Of a stretch of DNA of 42,275 bases, positions 17,205 to 24,671 are shown one piece after another; position 1 is the stretch's first letter; each line of letters opens with the position of its first letter. Location of the stretch: positions 1-42,275 of the forward strand of contig JAUZPN010000007.1 in NCBI GenBank assembly GCA_030705885.1. The letters run 5' to 3'. The DNA is from Bacillota bacterium. Lineage in GTDB: Bacteria > Bacillota > Clostridia > Clostridiales > Clostridiaceae. The notes beneath the pieces are model-generated. The model did no database searches and had not been told where the DNA came from. It was given only the letters and a program-made list of their open reading frames with translations. The translations under genes and the position numbers were made by a program.

Positions 17205-17876
17205 TTATTTTTTAAACTTAACTTCTATTGAATAACTGCTGCCGCCTTTACCTAAAAGAGATTTAATAAGATTACTTAAAGTAGTTTTAGTATTATTTTC
17301 TGCTTTGGTATAAAGGTCTGGTGTCATCATTTTCTCAGTCATTTTAGATTTTGCTGAGCTTTCTATGCTTTGAAGCTGAGCTGTTGAAAGCTTAACATCT
17401 CCAAAACGCAAAAGTCCGTTCTCAGTTGTTTTGTAAACAGTTTTTTGTTCATCCAAAGTAATAGATTTTACAGCAGGTTCTGGTGATGTTATAGTAATAG
17501 TTTTAGTTAAGTTGTTTATTTCTATATTTTCAGAAGAAAGCTTAGATAAATCAATAGTGTATATACCATTACCTGTAAGTTGTATTGTTTGAATCTTCTT
17601 AAATATAGGAAGTGAACCCCAGCTGTCATCTATTGAAACTTCCTCCGAAATCTCTGTTTCTGTTGATATAAGCTCATTTTTTTGTTGTATTTGTTGAACT
17701 AAAGCCTCTTTTGTTATAAACTTACTATAAGGAGTATTAACATTTGGGACTATCCATTGAGATGAGGCTTGTCTAGATGGATTATAAAAATAATAAGCTA
17801 TAAAAAAGCCTCCAGCAATACATAATAGTACAACTAAAATTATTAATTTAATTTTATTTTTTAAGCTTATTTTCAT
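17205..17876 (-). CDS. membrane-anchored DUF4230-like protein
   Basis: A 223-residue protein with one N-terminal membrane helix (about 9-30) and an outer domain. Its central part (GIYTIDLSKLSSENIEINNLTKTITITSP) has the pattern I associate with DUF4230, a family of membrane-anchored proteins of unknown function; this is from memory. The C-terminal third is helical and Lys/Ser rich. The ATG at 17876 has an AAGGA site about 11 nt upstream. A promoter with TTGTAC, 17 nt, TATAAT lies at 17942-17970. It appears to be a single-gene unit. No enzymatic role can be assigned. Confidence 0.75.
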   Translation of the reverse strand: MKISLKNKIKLIILVVLLCIAGGFFIAYYFYNPSRQASSQWIVPNVNTPYSKFITKEALVQQIQQKNELISTETEISEEVSIDDSWGSLPIFKKIQTIQLTGNGIYTIDLSKLSSENIEINNLTKTITITSPEPAVKSITLDEQKTVYKTTENGLLRFGDVKLSTAQLQSIESSAKSKMTEKMMTPDLYTKAENNTKTTLSNLIKSLLGKGGSSYSIEVKFKK

Positions 17877-17941
17877 TTATTATATATCCTTTCATAAATT
17901 TCGACTTAATAAACCATTTTATGCCTTTCTTTTGTAATAAT

Positions 17942-17970
17942 ATTATAGAATAATAATATAAAAAGTACAA
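17942..17970 (-). promoter_or_regulatory. promoter of the DUF4230-like gene
   Basis: On the minus strand TTGTAC (17965-17970), 17-nt spacer, TATAAT (17942-17947), about 65 nt before the start codon at 17876. Confidence 0.55.
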
Positions 17971-18069
17971 TAATGTTATAACTATAATTCAAGAAATATT
18001 AATATTTAAAAATTGACATAGTTTATCGAAATCTATTTATATATAATATATTTAGAATCATTTTATAAG

Positions 18070-18513
18070 CTATTTTATAATTGTAAGTGTTTTTGTAATA
18101 GTATCATTACCAAGTGTTGCTGTTATTGTATACTGTCCAACATTCATAGTTGCTTTGAATGTTACTGGACTTCCAGTTCCTTTAATATCTGTTCCTGAAA
18201 TGCTCCAAGTTATATTGGATAGTTTGTCCTTTGTTGCTTGATCATTTGCAGCTATTTCAAAACTTGCAGTTGTATTTTGTTCACTAAATCCTTCCCCTGT
18301 GCCACCCTTCCAGTATATTCCTGAAGATGGAGCATCATCTACTCCATCGTTTCTTACTGATGGAAGGTTTTTTTGAGTTATAGTGTTAGAATAAGTTGGT
18401 TTTGAAAAATGAACAATAAGAATACAAGCAGCAACTAGAAAAATTGATAATAAAGTTATAAGTATTGGTTTCTTGTAATTTTTGTGTTCTTTTGTTTCAT
18501 TAGTTTTTTTCAT
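18070..18513 (-). CDS. small membrane-anchored extracytoplasmic protein with Ig-like C-terminus
   Basis: A 147-residue protein with a Lys-rich start, one membrane helix (about 16-36) and an outer region. It contains a Gly/Ser-rich linker with 'GIYWKGGTGEG' (about 65-75). The C-terminal 70 residues look like a bacterial Ig/PKD-type beta-sandwich (SNITWSISGTDIKG, then VGQYTITATLGNDTITKTLTI). The membrane helix contains a Cys, but no good lipobox is evident. A GAAAGAGGG ribosome binding site precedes the ATG. Such proteins are often surface-exposed adhesion or binding modules. It has its own promoter and appears monocistronic. No closer identity is offered. Confidence 0.72.
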   Translation of the reverse strand: MKKTNETKEHKNYKKPILITLLSIFLVAACILIVHFSKPTYSNTITQKNLPSVRNDGVDDAPSSGIYWKGGTGEGFSEQNTTASFEIAANDQATKDKLSNITWSISGTDIKGTGSPVTFKATMNVGQYTITATLGNDTITKTLTIIK

Positions 18514-18553
18514 TTTAAACCCTCTTTCAATTATAATATTATTTATAAAAAAT

Positions 18554-18582
18554 ATTATACATAAAAAAAATAAGTATGTAAA
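18554..18582 (-). promoter_or_regulatory. promoter of the Ig-like protein gene
   Basis: On the minus strand TTTACA (18577-18582), 17-nt spacer, TATAAT (18554-18559), about 40 nt before the start codon at 18513. Confidence 0.6.
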
Positions 18583-18688
18583 TTATTATGTGAAAACAAT
18601 TTCAAAAAATAAATAGAAATTTTGGCTGCATTTTAAGAAAGTTGTCAAAAATAAACCTCAAAAGTTAAATTCCGGAAATTGCAAGAAG

Positions 18689-19861
18689 CTATATTCTAGC
18701 AACTCCACTTTCTCTTGCAGCTTTGCTTACAGCATCTGCTACTTTTTTCTGAACTTCTTTGTTAAATGGTTTTGGAAGTATATTGTCTTCATTTAATTGA
18801 TCAGTAGGTATTGAGTCTGCTATAGCATAAGCAGCAGCTACCTTCATAGCTTCATTTATATCACTTGCTCGTACATCAAGAGCACCACGAAAGATTCCAG
18901 GAAAAGCAAGAACATTGTTTACTTGGTTTGGATAGTCAGAACGGCCTGTACCTATAATACGAATACCAGCTTTTTTTGCTGCATCAGGAAAAATTTCTGG
19001 TGTAGGGTTGGCCATAGCAAATACAATAGCATCTTTGTTCATTGACTTTGCTAACTCTTCAGTAAGAGCTCCTGCTACGGATACTCCAATAAATACATCT
19101 GCATTTTTTAAAATATCAGATAAGCTTCCTTTAATGTTATCAGGGTTTGTTATTTCTGCAATTGCAGCTCTAGAAGAATCTAAAGCAGGGTTTCCCCTGT
19201 AAATAGCTCCATTTTTATCATTAAGTATAATATTTTTAACACCTAGGGATAATAGCAGCCTAGATATTGCAATACCAGCAGAGCCAGCTCCATTTACAAC
19301 TACTTTAATGTTCTCAAATTTCTTTTCAACAATTTTTAAAGCATTAATAAGACCAGCCATAACAACTACTGCGGTTCCATGCTGGTCATCATGAAAAACA
19401 GGAATATCTAATTTTTCTTTAAGTTTGCTTTCTACTTCAAAGCAGCGTGGAGCAGATATGTCCTCTAGGTTAATTCCTCCAAAAGAAGGGGAAATTCTTT
19501 CAATTGTTTCAACTATTTCATCTACATTTTTAGTATTAACGACTATTGGAAATGCATCTACATCTCCAAAGGACTTAAATAGCACTGCTTTTCCTTCCAT
19601 AACCGGCAGTGAAGAAAGTGCACCAATATCTCCAAGTCCTAAGACTGCAGTACCATCTGAAACTACTGCAATAGTATTCCATCTTCTTGTATATAAGTAA
19701 GATTTATCAGGATCCTTTTGAATTTCAAGACAGGGCTGTGCAACCCCAGGTGTATATGATAAGCTTAAATCCTTTGATGATTTAACTTCAACTCTTGAAA
19801 CTACTTCTATTTTTCCTTTTTTTTCTTCGTGAAATTTTAATGACTCTTCATATATTGACAT
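18689..19861 (-). CDS. NAD(P)-dependent malic enzyme
   Basis: A 390-residue short-form bacterial malic enzyme, which oxidatively decarboxylates malate to pyruvate. The N-terminal malic domain has LSYTPGVAQPC (about 33-43), the lysine-bearing GKAVLFKSFGDVDAFP, and FGGINLEDISAPRCFEVE. The C-terminal Rossmann domain has VVNGAGSAGIAI (about 187-198) and FAMANPTPEIFP. Length is normal for this class (about 390-410). The ATG at 19861 follows a GGAGG site. It stands alone between the Ig-like protein gene and a 34-residue membrane protein. A 16-bp inverted repeat (19891-19942) sits just upstream and may take part in its control. Cofactor preference cannot be settled by eye. Confidence 0.93.
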   Translation of the reverse strand: MSIYEESLKFHEEKKGKIEVVSRVEVKSSKDLSLSYTPGVAQPCLEIQKDPDKSYLYTRRWNTIAVVSDGTAVLGLGDIGALSSLPVMEGKAVLFKSFGDVDAFPIVVNTKNVDEIVETIERISPSFGGINLEDISAPRCFEVESKLKEKLDIPVFHDDQHGTAVVVMAGLINALKIVEKKFENIKVVVNGAGSAGIAISRLLLSLGVKNIILNDKNGAIYRGNPALDSSRAAIAEITNPDNIKGSLSDILKNADVFIGVSVAGALTEELAKSMNKDAIVFAMANPTPEIFPDAAKKAGIRIIGTGRSDYPNQVNNVLAFPGIFRGALDVRASDINEAMKVAAAYAIADSIPTDQLNEDNILPKPFNKEVQKKVADAVSKAARESGVARI

Positions 19862-19890
19862 GTTTCAAACCTCCGATTTTGCATAGTTAT

Positions 19891-19942
19891 ACAAATTTTC
19901 ATTTATGCTATGTTTGGTCACAAAGTATAAATGAAAATTTGT
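19891..19942. repeat. 16-bp perfect inverted repeat upstream of malic enzyme
   Basis: ACAAATTTTCATTTAT (19891-19906) and its exact reverse complement (19927-19942) are separated by 20 nt. The spacer includes GGTCACAAAGT, resembling the ends of the dispersed palindromic element. It lies 30-80 nt upstream of the malic enzyme start codon. It may be a transcript hairpin or two operator half-sites. Confidence 0.6.
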
Positions 19943-19997
19943 AAGAATTTATTTTTAACAGTTAATTACTGTAGGATATGGTATGATTGGCTTTTAA

Positions 19998-20102
19998 TCA
20001 TTTAAAATTAGCACTTCCTATTATTATAACTGCTACCAAAGCAATGAATATAACTACACAGGAAATAATTAATTTAACATTTATCTTTTTTTTCTTGCTC
20101 AT
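19998..20102 (-). CDS. 34-residue single-pass membrane protein
   Basis: A short frame begins at ATG 20102 with an AAGGTGG ribosome binding site at proper spacing and ends with TGA at 19998-20000. The product starts MSKKKKINVK, continues as one hydrophobic helix (about 11-29, LIISCVVIFIALVAVIII) and ends GSANFK. The strong site, Lys-rich cytoplasmic start and clean single helix argue for a genuine small membrane protein. It is codirectional with malic enzyme and 136 nt upstream of it. Similar tiny proteins modulate membrane complexes or transporters, but no specific role can be given. Confidence 0.6.
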   Translation of the reverse strand: MSKKKKINVKLIISCVVIFIALVAVIIIGSANFK

Positions 20103-20242
20103 ATTTACCACCTTTACATTATATTATATTAAAAATTTATATAAACTTATTCTAGCATTTTTAATAATAAAAGTATATAATATTATGGTGAAACAAAAAA
20201 TTGTAGTAATTAATATTATATATGTAATAAACTAAATTATAC

Positions 20243-20329
20243 TGTATAATTTTAACTATGTTGTATAATTCAATAACATGTTGTATAATTCAATAATGTA
20301 TTGTATAATCAAAAGATGTAATATATAAT
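20243..20329 (+). repeat. five tandem ~20-bp repeats, each carrying TATAAT
   Basis: Units contain TGTATAATTCAATAACATG-like sequence; the TATAAT boxes begin at 20245, 20264, 20284, 20304 and 20324 (spacings 19, 20, 20, 20). Because each unit reads TTGTATAAT, the TTGTAT of one unit is 17 nt from the TATAAT of the next, so the array forms at least three overlapping promoter-like pairs. It lies about 80 nt upstream of the Wzz-like gene. It could be stacked promoters, a phased operator array, or both. Confidence 0.75.
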
Positions 20330-20407
20330 TGAACCCTAAAGTATTATATCATTATATTTTTGAATTTACCATATAAAAAAACATTAATTTTTAGGAGGAT
20401 TTAGTAA

Positions 20408-21079
20408 ATGGAAATTACTAATTACATTAACATTATCAAAAAAAGGCTATTACTTATAATTTTTGTTACTCTGACTTTTACACTTATTAGTGCTATAGTT
20501 AGTTACTTCTTTATTAAGCCGACTTACAAAGCTAACATTTCTGTTATTATAGGCAAAGGAGAAACAACAACTAATACTGCAGTGACAGAAAATTACAATG
20601 ATTTGCTGATGTATCAAAATTCGGTAAAAACTTATGCTGCTTTAGCTACATCAAGAAAAGTAGCAGATGATGTAATAAGTAAACTAAATCTTAATATGGA
20701 TACAGCAACTTTAATATCTATGATTTCAGCCACACCTAATGCAAATACAGAATTTCTTACATTAACAGTAAAAGCAAAAGATAAAGAAACTTCTGTTAAG
20801 ATAGCAAACCAGTTAGCACAATCATTGAAAGAAGTAAGCCAAAGTATAAAAAAACAGGATAGTGTTAATTTAGTAGATGATGCTCAGCTGCCAACTCAGC
20901 CTGACAGTCCAAAACCAAAGTTAAATATAGTTATTGCATTTTTCTTAGGATTAATGGTTTCTGTTGGAGTTGTATTGTTACTAGAATATCTAGATAATAC
21001 AGTAAAAACACAAGAGGATATTGAAAGCTTATTAGGGATTCCTACAATAGGTTTAATACCAATAATTGATAAAAAATAA
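20408..21079 (+). CDS. capsular/exopolysaccharide chain-length regulator, tyrosine-kinase modulator (YveK/CapA type)
   Basis: A 223-residue Wzz-domain protein with two membrane helices (about 14-36 and 173-195) flanking an extracytoplasmic domain. A proline-rich 'LPTQPDSPKPKLN' precedes the second helix, the hallmark of polysaccharide co-polymerases. The short cytoplasmic tail (about 196-223) would activate the separate kinase encoded next. AGGAGG lies 8 nt before the ATG. It is followed 17 nt later by the kinase gene and forms the first gene of a three-gene set for tyrosine-phosphorylation control of surface polysaccharide export. Expression likely depends on the tandem-repeat promoter array just upstream. 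Confidence 0.9.
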   Translation: MEITNYINIIKKRLLLIIFVTLTFTLISAIVSYFFIKPTYKANISVIIGKGETTTNTAVTENYNDLLMYQNSVKTYAALATSRKVADDVISKLNLNMDTATLISMISATPNANTEFLTLTVKAKDKETSVKIANQLAQSLKEVSQSIKKQDSVNLVDDAQLPTQPDSPKPKLNIVIAFFLGLMVSVGVVLLLEYLDNTVKTQEDIESLLGIPTIGLIPIIDKK

Positions 21080-21096
21080 TTGAGGTGACATAAAAT

Positions 21097-21864
21097 ATGA
21101 TAAATAATCTTATTGCTTTAGATAATCCAAAGTCAAGAGTTGCAGAAGCTTTTAGAACTTTAAGAACTAATATACAGTTTTCTTCTTTAGATAATAATTT
21201 AAAAAGTATACTTATAACTTCTACAGCTCCATCAGAAGGAAAAAGTACTGTAATTATTAATTTAGGATTAGCTATGGCACAATCAGGCAAAAAAGTATTG
21301 ATTATAGACTGCGATTTAAGAAAACCTTCAATACATAAAAAATTAAGTATTCCTAACACAAAAGGTCTGACAAGTATACTTATTGGAGATGTTAAGATAG
21401 AGGATTGTATTACACCACTAAGTGTTAATAATTTATCTGTACTTTCATGTGGAGCTACTCCTCCAAATCCTTCAGAACTTTTAGGAACTAAAAAAATGAA
21501 GCAATTAATTGAAGAACTAGAAGGAATGTTTGATGTTGTTCTAATTGACTCACCTCCTGTAATAGCAGTTACAGATGCACAAATTATTTCAACATTTGCG
21601 AAGGGTGTTATTTTAGTATCAGCATATGGTCAAACTGAAAAAGGAGCTATAATTAATGCAAAGAATTTATTAGATAAAGTTGGAGCTAATATAATAGGAG
21701 TAGTTATGAACAAAATTCCTGAAGAGTCTCATGGTTATGGTTATGGTTACGGAAGGTATTATAACAAATATTATAACTATAATGCATATTATGAAGAAAA
21801 GGAAGATAGTGAAGACAAACCTAATGGAAAGAAACCTAATGAAAAGAAATCTAATAAGAAGTAA
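21097..21864 (+). CDS. bacterial tyrosine kinase (CpsD/CapB/YwqD type)
   Basis: A 255-residue BY-kinase. It has Walker A APSEGKST (about 44-51), Walker A' VLIIDCDLRKP (about 70-80) and Walker B VVLIDSPPV, with the 'SRVAEAFRTLRTN' entry typical of this family. The C-terminus carries a tyrosine cluster (about 210-232, many Y in 'GYGYGYGRYYNKYYNYNAYY'), the autophosphorylation site. The tail after it is Lys/Glu/Asn rich. It works with the membrane modulator encoded upstream and is reversed by the phosphatase encoded downstream. The GAGGTG site is at good spacing. No glycosyltransferase or flippase genes follow, so the polymer genes it governs must be elsewhere. Confidence 0.92.
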   Translation: MINNLIALDNPKSRVAEAFRTLRTNIQFSSLDNNLKSILITSTAPSEGKSTVIINLGLAMAQSGKKVLIIDCDLRKPSIHKKLSIPNTKGLTSILIGDVKIEDCITPLSVNNLSVLSCGATPPNPSELLGTKKMKQLIEELEGMFDVVLIDSPPVIAVTDAQIISTFAKGVILVSAYGQTEKGAIINAKNLLDKVGANIIGVVMNKIPEESHGYGYGYGRYYNKYYNYNAYYEEKEDSEDKPNGKKPNEKKSNKK

Positions 21865-21893
21865 TACTTTTTTATAGTATTAGAGGTGATTTT

Positions 21894-22658
21894 ATGATAG
21901 ATTTTCATACACATATATTACCTAAAGTTGATGATGGTTCAAAAAATGAAAAGATGACTATGAACATGCTTGAAAAATTGTCATTACAGGATGTTGACAC
22001 TATTTGTGCAACCTCGCATTATATACCAGATGAGTATGAGATAACAAGAGAAAAGTATGACTTAACTTTTAATGGTATAAAATCTTTAAATAGTAAAATA
22101 AATATTGTAACAGGTCTTGAGCTATACATAAGTCCTGATTTGATTAAACAGTATGAGAACAAAAAAATATGGGGTATTAATGATACAAATTATTTGCTAA
22201 TTGAGCTTCCTATGGATTTTTTTCCTATATATGCTGAAGATTTGTTTTATAATTTAAAGGCTTTAGGATTAAACCCTATTATTGCTCATCCTGAGAGGAA
22301 TTCTAAAATTATAGATGATGTGGATTTACTTATCAATCTTGTTAATCAAGGGACTCTTGTACAGATGAATTCAGGAAGTCTTATAGGTGAGTATGGTTCT
22401 TTGATTAAAAAATTTGCTGAAAAACTTGTAAGCATGAATTTAGTTCATGTTTTAGGAAGTGATGCACATAATGATTCCAGCAGACCTCCAAGGTTAAAAG
22501 AAGGATTTGATATTTTACACAAAATGAATCCTGATCTTTATCAATGGATTTTAGAAAATGAAAAGTTGATAATTAGTGGTGATGAAGTAAATAATATTCC
22601 TGAAATTTACATAAAGAAACAAACCTTTTTTGGAAAGCTTTTTAATAATAAAAAATAA
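21894..22658 (+). CDS. PHP-family protein-tyrosine phosphatase (CpsB/CapC/YwqE type)
   Basis: A 254-residue metal-dependent phosphatase of the PHP fold. The start MIDFHTHILPKVDDGS gives the H-x-H metal motif and the family signature. IIAHPERN (about 127-134) and LGSDAHND supply further metal ligands. It removes phosphate from the tyrosine cluster of the kinase encoded upstream, completing the cycle that controls polysaccharide assembly. The ribosome binding site is GAGGTG. It ends the operon, with a hairpin terminator 15 nt after the stop. The length is normal for the family. Confidence 0.92.
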   Translation: MIDFHTHILPKVDDGSKNEKMTMNMLEKLSLQDVDTICATSHYIPDEYEITREKYDLTFNGIKSLNSKINIVTGLELYISPDLIKQYENKKIWGINDTNYLLIELPMDFFPIYAEDLFYNLKALGLNPIIAHPERNSKIIDDVDLLINLVNQGTLVQMNSGSLIGEYGSLIKKFAEKLVSMNLVHVLGSDAHNDSSRPPRLKEGFDILHKMNPDLYQWILENEKLIISGDEVNNIPEIYIKKQTFFGKLFNNKK

Positions 22659-22672
22659 AGGTAAGGTTTTGA

Positions 22673-22696
22673 GGGCAGTTAAAATTTTAACTGCCC
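22673..22696. terminator. palindromic terminator between converging genes
   Basis: GGGCAGTTAAAA is followed immediately by its exact reverse complement, then TTGATTGTT on the plus side. It lies between the phosphatase gene and the minus-strand GtrA-like gene and could stop transcription from both sides. Confidence 0.7.
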
Positions 22697-22710
22697 TTGA
22701 TTGTTATAAG

Positions 22711-23130
22711 TTAATTTGCCTGATTTTTAAAAATTACTAGTTTACTTAAAATATAATTGATAATAATAACTACAACATTAGATAAAGTTTTAATAATCAT
22801 ATCATTGAATTTCAGTATGTTAACAAAAATATACATTGTTGCCAAATCAATACCCCATGTTAAAAGCCTGCAGATAACAAAACTAATAAATTCTCTTATG
22901 ACAATATTTGCATTAAAAGATTTGCTGTTAAATACATACAATTTGTTTGTGATGTAAGCAACTAAAATAGCAAGTATCCATGCTATAGTTGTGCTTATCA
23001 TAGTGCCTATATGCAGTATATGTGCAAAAATATAATAAGTTCCAATGTTGACTAAAGTAGTTACACCACCCCAAAATACATATGCAATTTTTTCTTTATG
23101 TTTTAGAAACAAATCAAAAATTTTAATCAT
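22711..23130 (-). CDS. GtrA-like membrane protein
   Basis: A 139-residue protein with four hydrophobic helices (about 15-35, 38-58, 76-98, 110-131). It shows the GtrA-family pattern 'YVFWGGVTTLVNIGTYYIF' near the start and 'NVVVIIINYILSKLVIF' at the end. GtrA proteins are thought to move lipid-linked sugars across the membrane for surface glycan modification. The ATG at 23130 is abutted directly by GGAGGA (23131-23136), an unusually short spacing; no better in-frame start is near. It converges on the polysaccharide-kinase operon, with which it may share a glycan context. It stands alone. Confidence 0.85.
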   Translation of the reverse strand: MIKIFDLFLKHKEKIAYVFWGGVTTLVNIGTYYIFAHILHIGTMISTTIAWILAILVAYITNKLYVFNSKSFNANIVIREFISFVICRLLTWGIDLATMYIFVNILKFNDMIIKTLSNVVVIIINYILSKLVIFKNQAN

Positions 23131-23215
23131 TCCTCCAATCTCTATCTATATTTATATTATCATATAAATATACAAAAATCTCAATTGTTTTTTTGTGTTG
23201 AGAAAAAATAATGTA

Positions 23216-23318
23216 CATATACTTTAATTGTAACATTTAGTTCTTACTAATTTGTAAATTGTGGAAATATAAAAATTATTTTAGAAATTTATTGAAACTT
23301 TGTGGAAAAGAATAGCAT
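23216..23318. repeat. dispersed palindromic element, copy B (degenerate)
   Basis: The core at about 23232-23304 reads AACATTTAGTTCTTACTAA at one end and AAATTTATTGAAACTTTGTG at the other. The middle is heavily diverged. It lies in the 367-nt gap between the GtrA-like gene and the LacI gene, next to copy C. Confidence 0.55.
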
Positions 23319-23375
23319 AAAATATTTGATTATTTACTTAAATACAGTATTATATATATAATAAAAGAATATAGA

Positions 23376-23470
23376 AATATACTTTACTGAAAAACATTTA
23401 GTTCTACTTAATTTATAAATTATGGGAGAGAGAAGTTTCTTTTAAAAATTTAGTGTGACTGAGTATGTCA
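23376..23470. repeat. dispersed palindromic element, copy C (deleted arm)
   Basis: The left arm CATTTAGTTCTACTTAA and the middle GAGAGAAGTTTCTTTTAAA match the family. The right arm reads TTTAGTGTGACTGAG where full copies read TTTAGTGGAACTTTGTGACTGAG, so 8 nt were lost between short GTG repeats. It ends about 28 nt before the LacI gene start. Confidence 0.65.
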
Positions 23471-23497
23471 TAATTAACAAATAAATGGAGGATTGCT

Positions 23498-24508
23498 ATG
23501 GGTAAAACAATAACTATGGGTGACATTGCAAAAAAATTAAATGTCAGTACCGTAACAGTTTCAAAAGCTTTAAGAGATAAAGAAGGTGTAAGTGAAGAAA
23601 TAAGAACAAAAATTAAAGAAGCAGCTAATTCGATGGGGTATAGGTATAATGGTGCTGCAAAATCTTTTAAAGATGGATCAACTTGTAATATTGGAATTAT
23701 TATTGCAGAAAGATATATTGAATCAGGGACATCATATTACTGGCAGTTATATAAGAAGGTTACAGACTATTTAATGCACCTTGATTACTTTGCAGTGTTT
23801 GAGATATTAAAGCTGGATGATGAACAAAAAGCAACTATTCCTAAAATTATTTATGAAGGTAAAGTTGATGGAATAATTATATTAGGTCAAGTAAATAATG
23901 ATTATTATAGATTAGTTAAAAATTTATCCGTTCCAATAGTATTTATGGATTTTTATGAAAAAGATACTACACAGGATTTTATTGTGGCTGATAATTTTTA
24001 TAGCATGTACTTACTAACAAATTATTTGATTGAAATGGGTCATAAAGACATTGGATTTATAGGAAATATAAAGGCTACAAGCAGTATTCAGGATAGATTT
24101 TTAGGGTACATAAAAGCATTAATTGAAAACGATATTGATATTAACAAATGCATGAAATGGTACATTAAAGATAGAAAAGATAGTGGTGAATATACAAGTT
24201 TTGAACTTACAGATACTTTGCCAACAGCTTTTGTTTGTAATTGTGATGATATAGGATATGAGTTAATAAATAAACTTGAGAGAAAAAACTATAATGTACC
24301 TGAAGATATTTCTATAGTTGGATTTGATAATATTAATAATTTAACAGACAGTGGTGTTGGTATCACCACTGTAGAGGTTGATATGAAGAGTATGGCTCAA
24401 ACTGCTGTTGATGTATTAGTTAAAAGAATTAATAATGTTAAAATTAAGTATGGAATCAAGCAAGTAACAGGTAAGATTGTATATAAGAATTCTGTGAAAA
24501 AAATATAA
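23498..24508 (+). CDS. LacI-family transcriptional regulator
   Basis: A 336-residue LacI/GalR regulator. The N-terminal helix-turn-helix is at about 6-28 (MGDIAKKLNVSTVTVSKALR), followed by the hinge helix region (about 45-60). The ligand-binding domain resembles periplasmic sugar-binding proteins, with NIGIIIAERYIE at the start and DISIVGFDNI near the end. GGAGG precedes the ATG. It is immediately upstream of, and codirectional with, the GH130/GH1 sugar operon, whose promoter (24530-24558) lies in the gap and contains repeated candidate operators. It presumably represses that operon until a manno- or gluco-oligosaccharide, or a product, binds. Confidence 0.92.
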   Translation: MGKTITMGDIAKKLNVSTVTVSKALRDKEGVSEEIRTKIKEAANSMGYRYNGAAKSFKDGSTCNIGIIIAERYIESGTSYYWQLYKKVTDYLMHLDYFAVFEILKLDDEQKATIPKIIYEGKVDGIIILGQVNNDYYRLVKNLSVPIVFMDFYEKDTTQDFIVADNFYSMYLLTNYLIEMGHKDIGFIGNIKATSSIQDRFLGYIKALIENDIDINKCMKWYIKDRKDSGEYTSFELTDTLPTAFVCNCDDIGYELINKLERKNYNVPEDISIVGFDNINNLTDSGVGITTVEVDMKSMAQTAVDVLVKRINNVKIKYGIKQVTGKIVYKNSVKKI

Positions 24509-24529
24509 ATCTTGTTTCACTAAAAATAC

Positions 24530-24558
24530 TTGACAATAAATTTAAGTAAATATATAAT
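24530..24558 (+). promoter_or_regulatory. promoter of the GH130/GH1 operon
   Basis: A consensus sigma-A promoter: TTGACA, 17-nt spacer, TATAAT. It is 22 nt downstream of the LacI gene stop. Confidence 0.8.
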
Positions 24559-24606
24559 AAATTTAAGTTAATCGATAATTTATTTTTTAGGCAAATTTAC
24601 TTAAAA
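24540..24606 (+). promoter_or_regulatory. candidate LacI-family operators
   Basis: Three related 12-mers: ATTTAAGTAAAT (24540-24551, between the promoter boxes, palindromic), ATTTAAGTTAAT (24561-24572, over the start point) and ATTTACTTAAAA (24595-24606, inverted). The first two sit inside a 13-nt exact direct repeat, AATAAATTTAAGT, with a 21-bp period, placing them on one face of the helix. Confidence 0.5.
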
Positions 24607-24671
24607 ATAATATATGCTTAATAAACTTAAAAATATGTTTATTTTAATTAAAAGGAGCAGCAGAGTGAAAG

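Noticed and set aside
19987-20235. 82-codon plus-strand open frame
   Set aside because: It has no convincing ribosome binding site and lies opposite the 34-residue gene, which has one. The predicted product is a low-complexity hydrophobic stretch from AT-rich DNA.
20243-20329. Tandem 20-bp units as a CRISPR array
   Set aside because: The units are contiguous with no unique spacers, they hold promoter boxes, and no cas gene is nearby.
20408-22658. Full capsule synthesis cluster
   Set aside because: Only the three regulatory genes are present, and the next gene is a convergent GtrA-like protein beyond a terminator.
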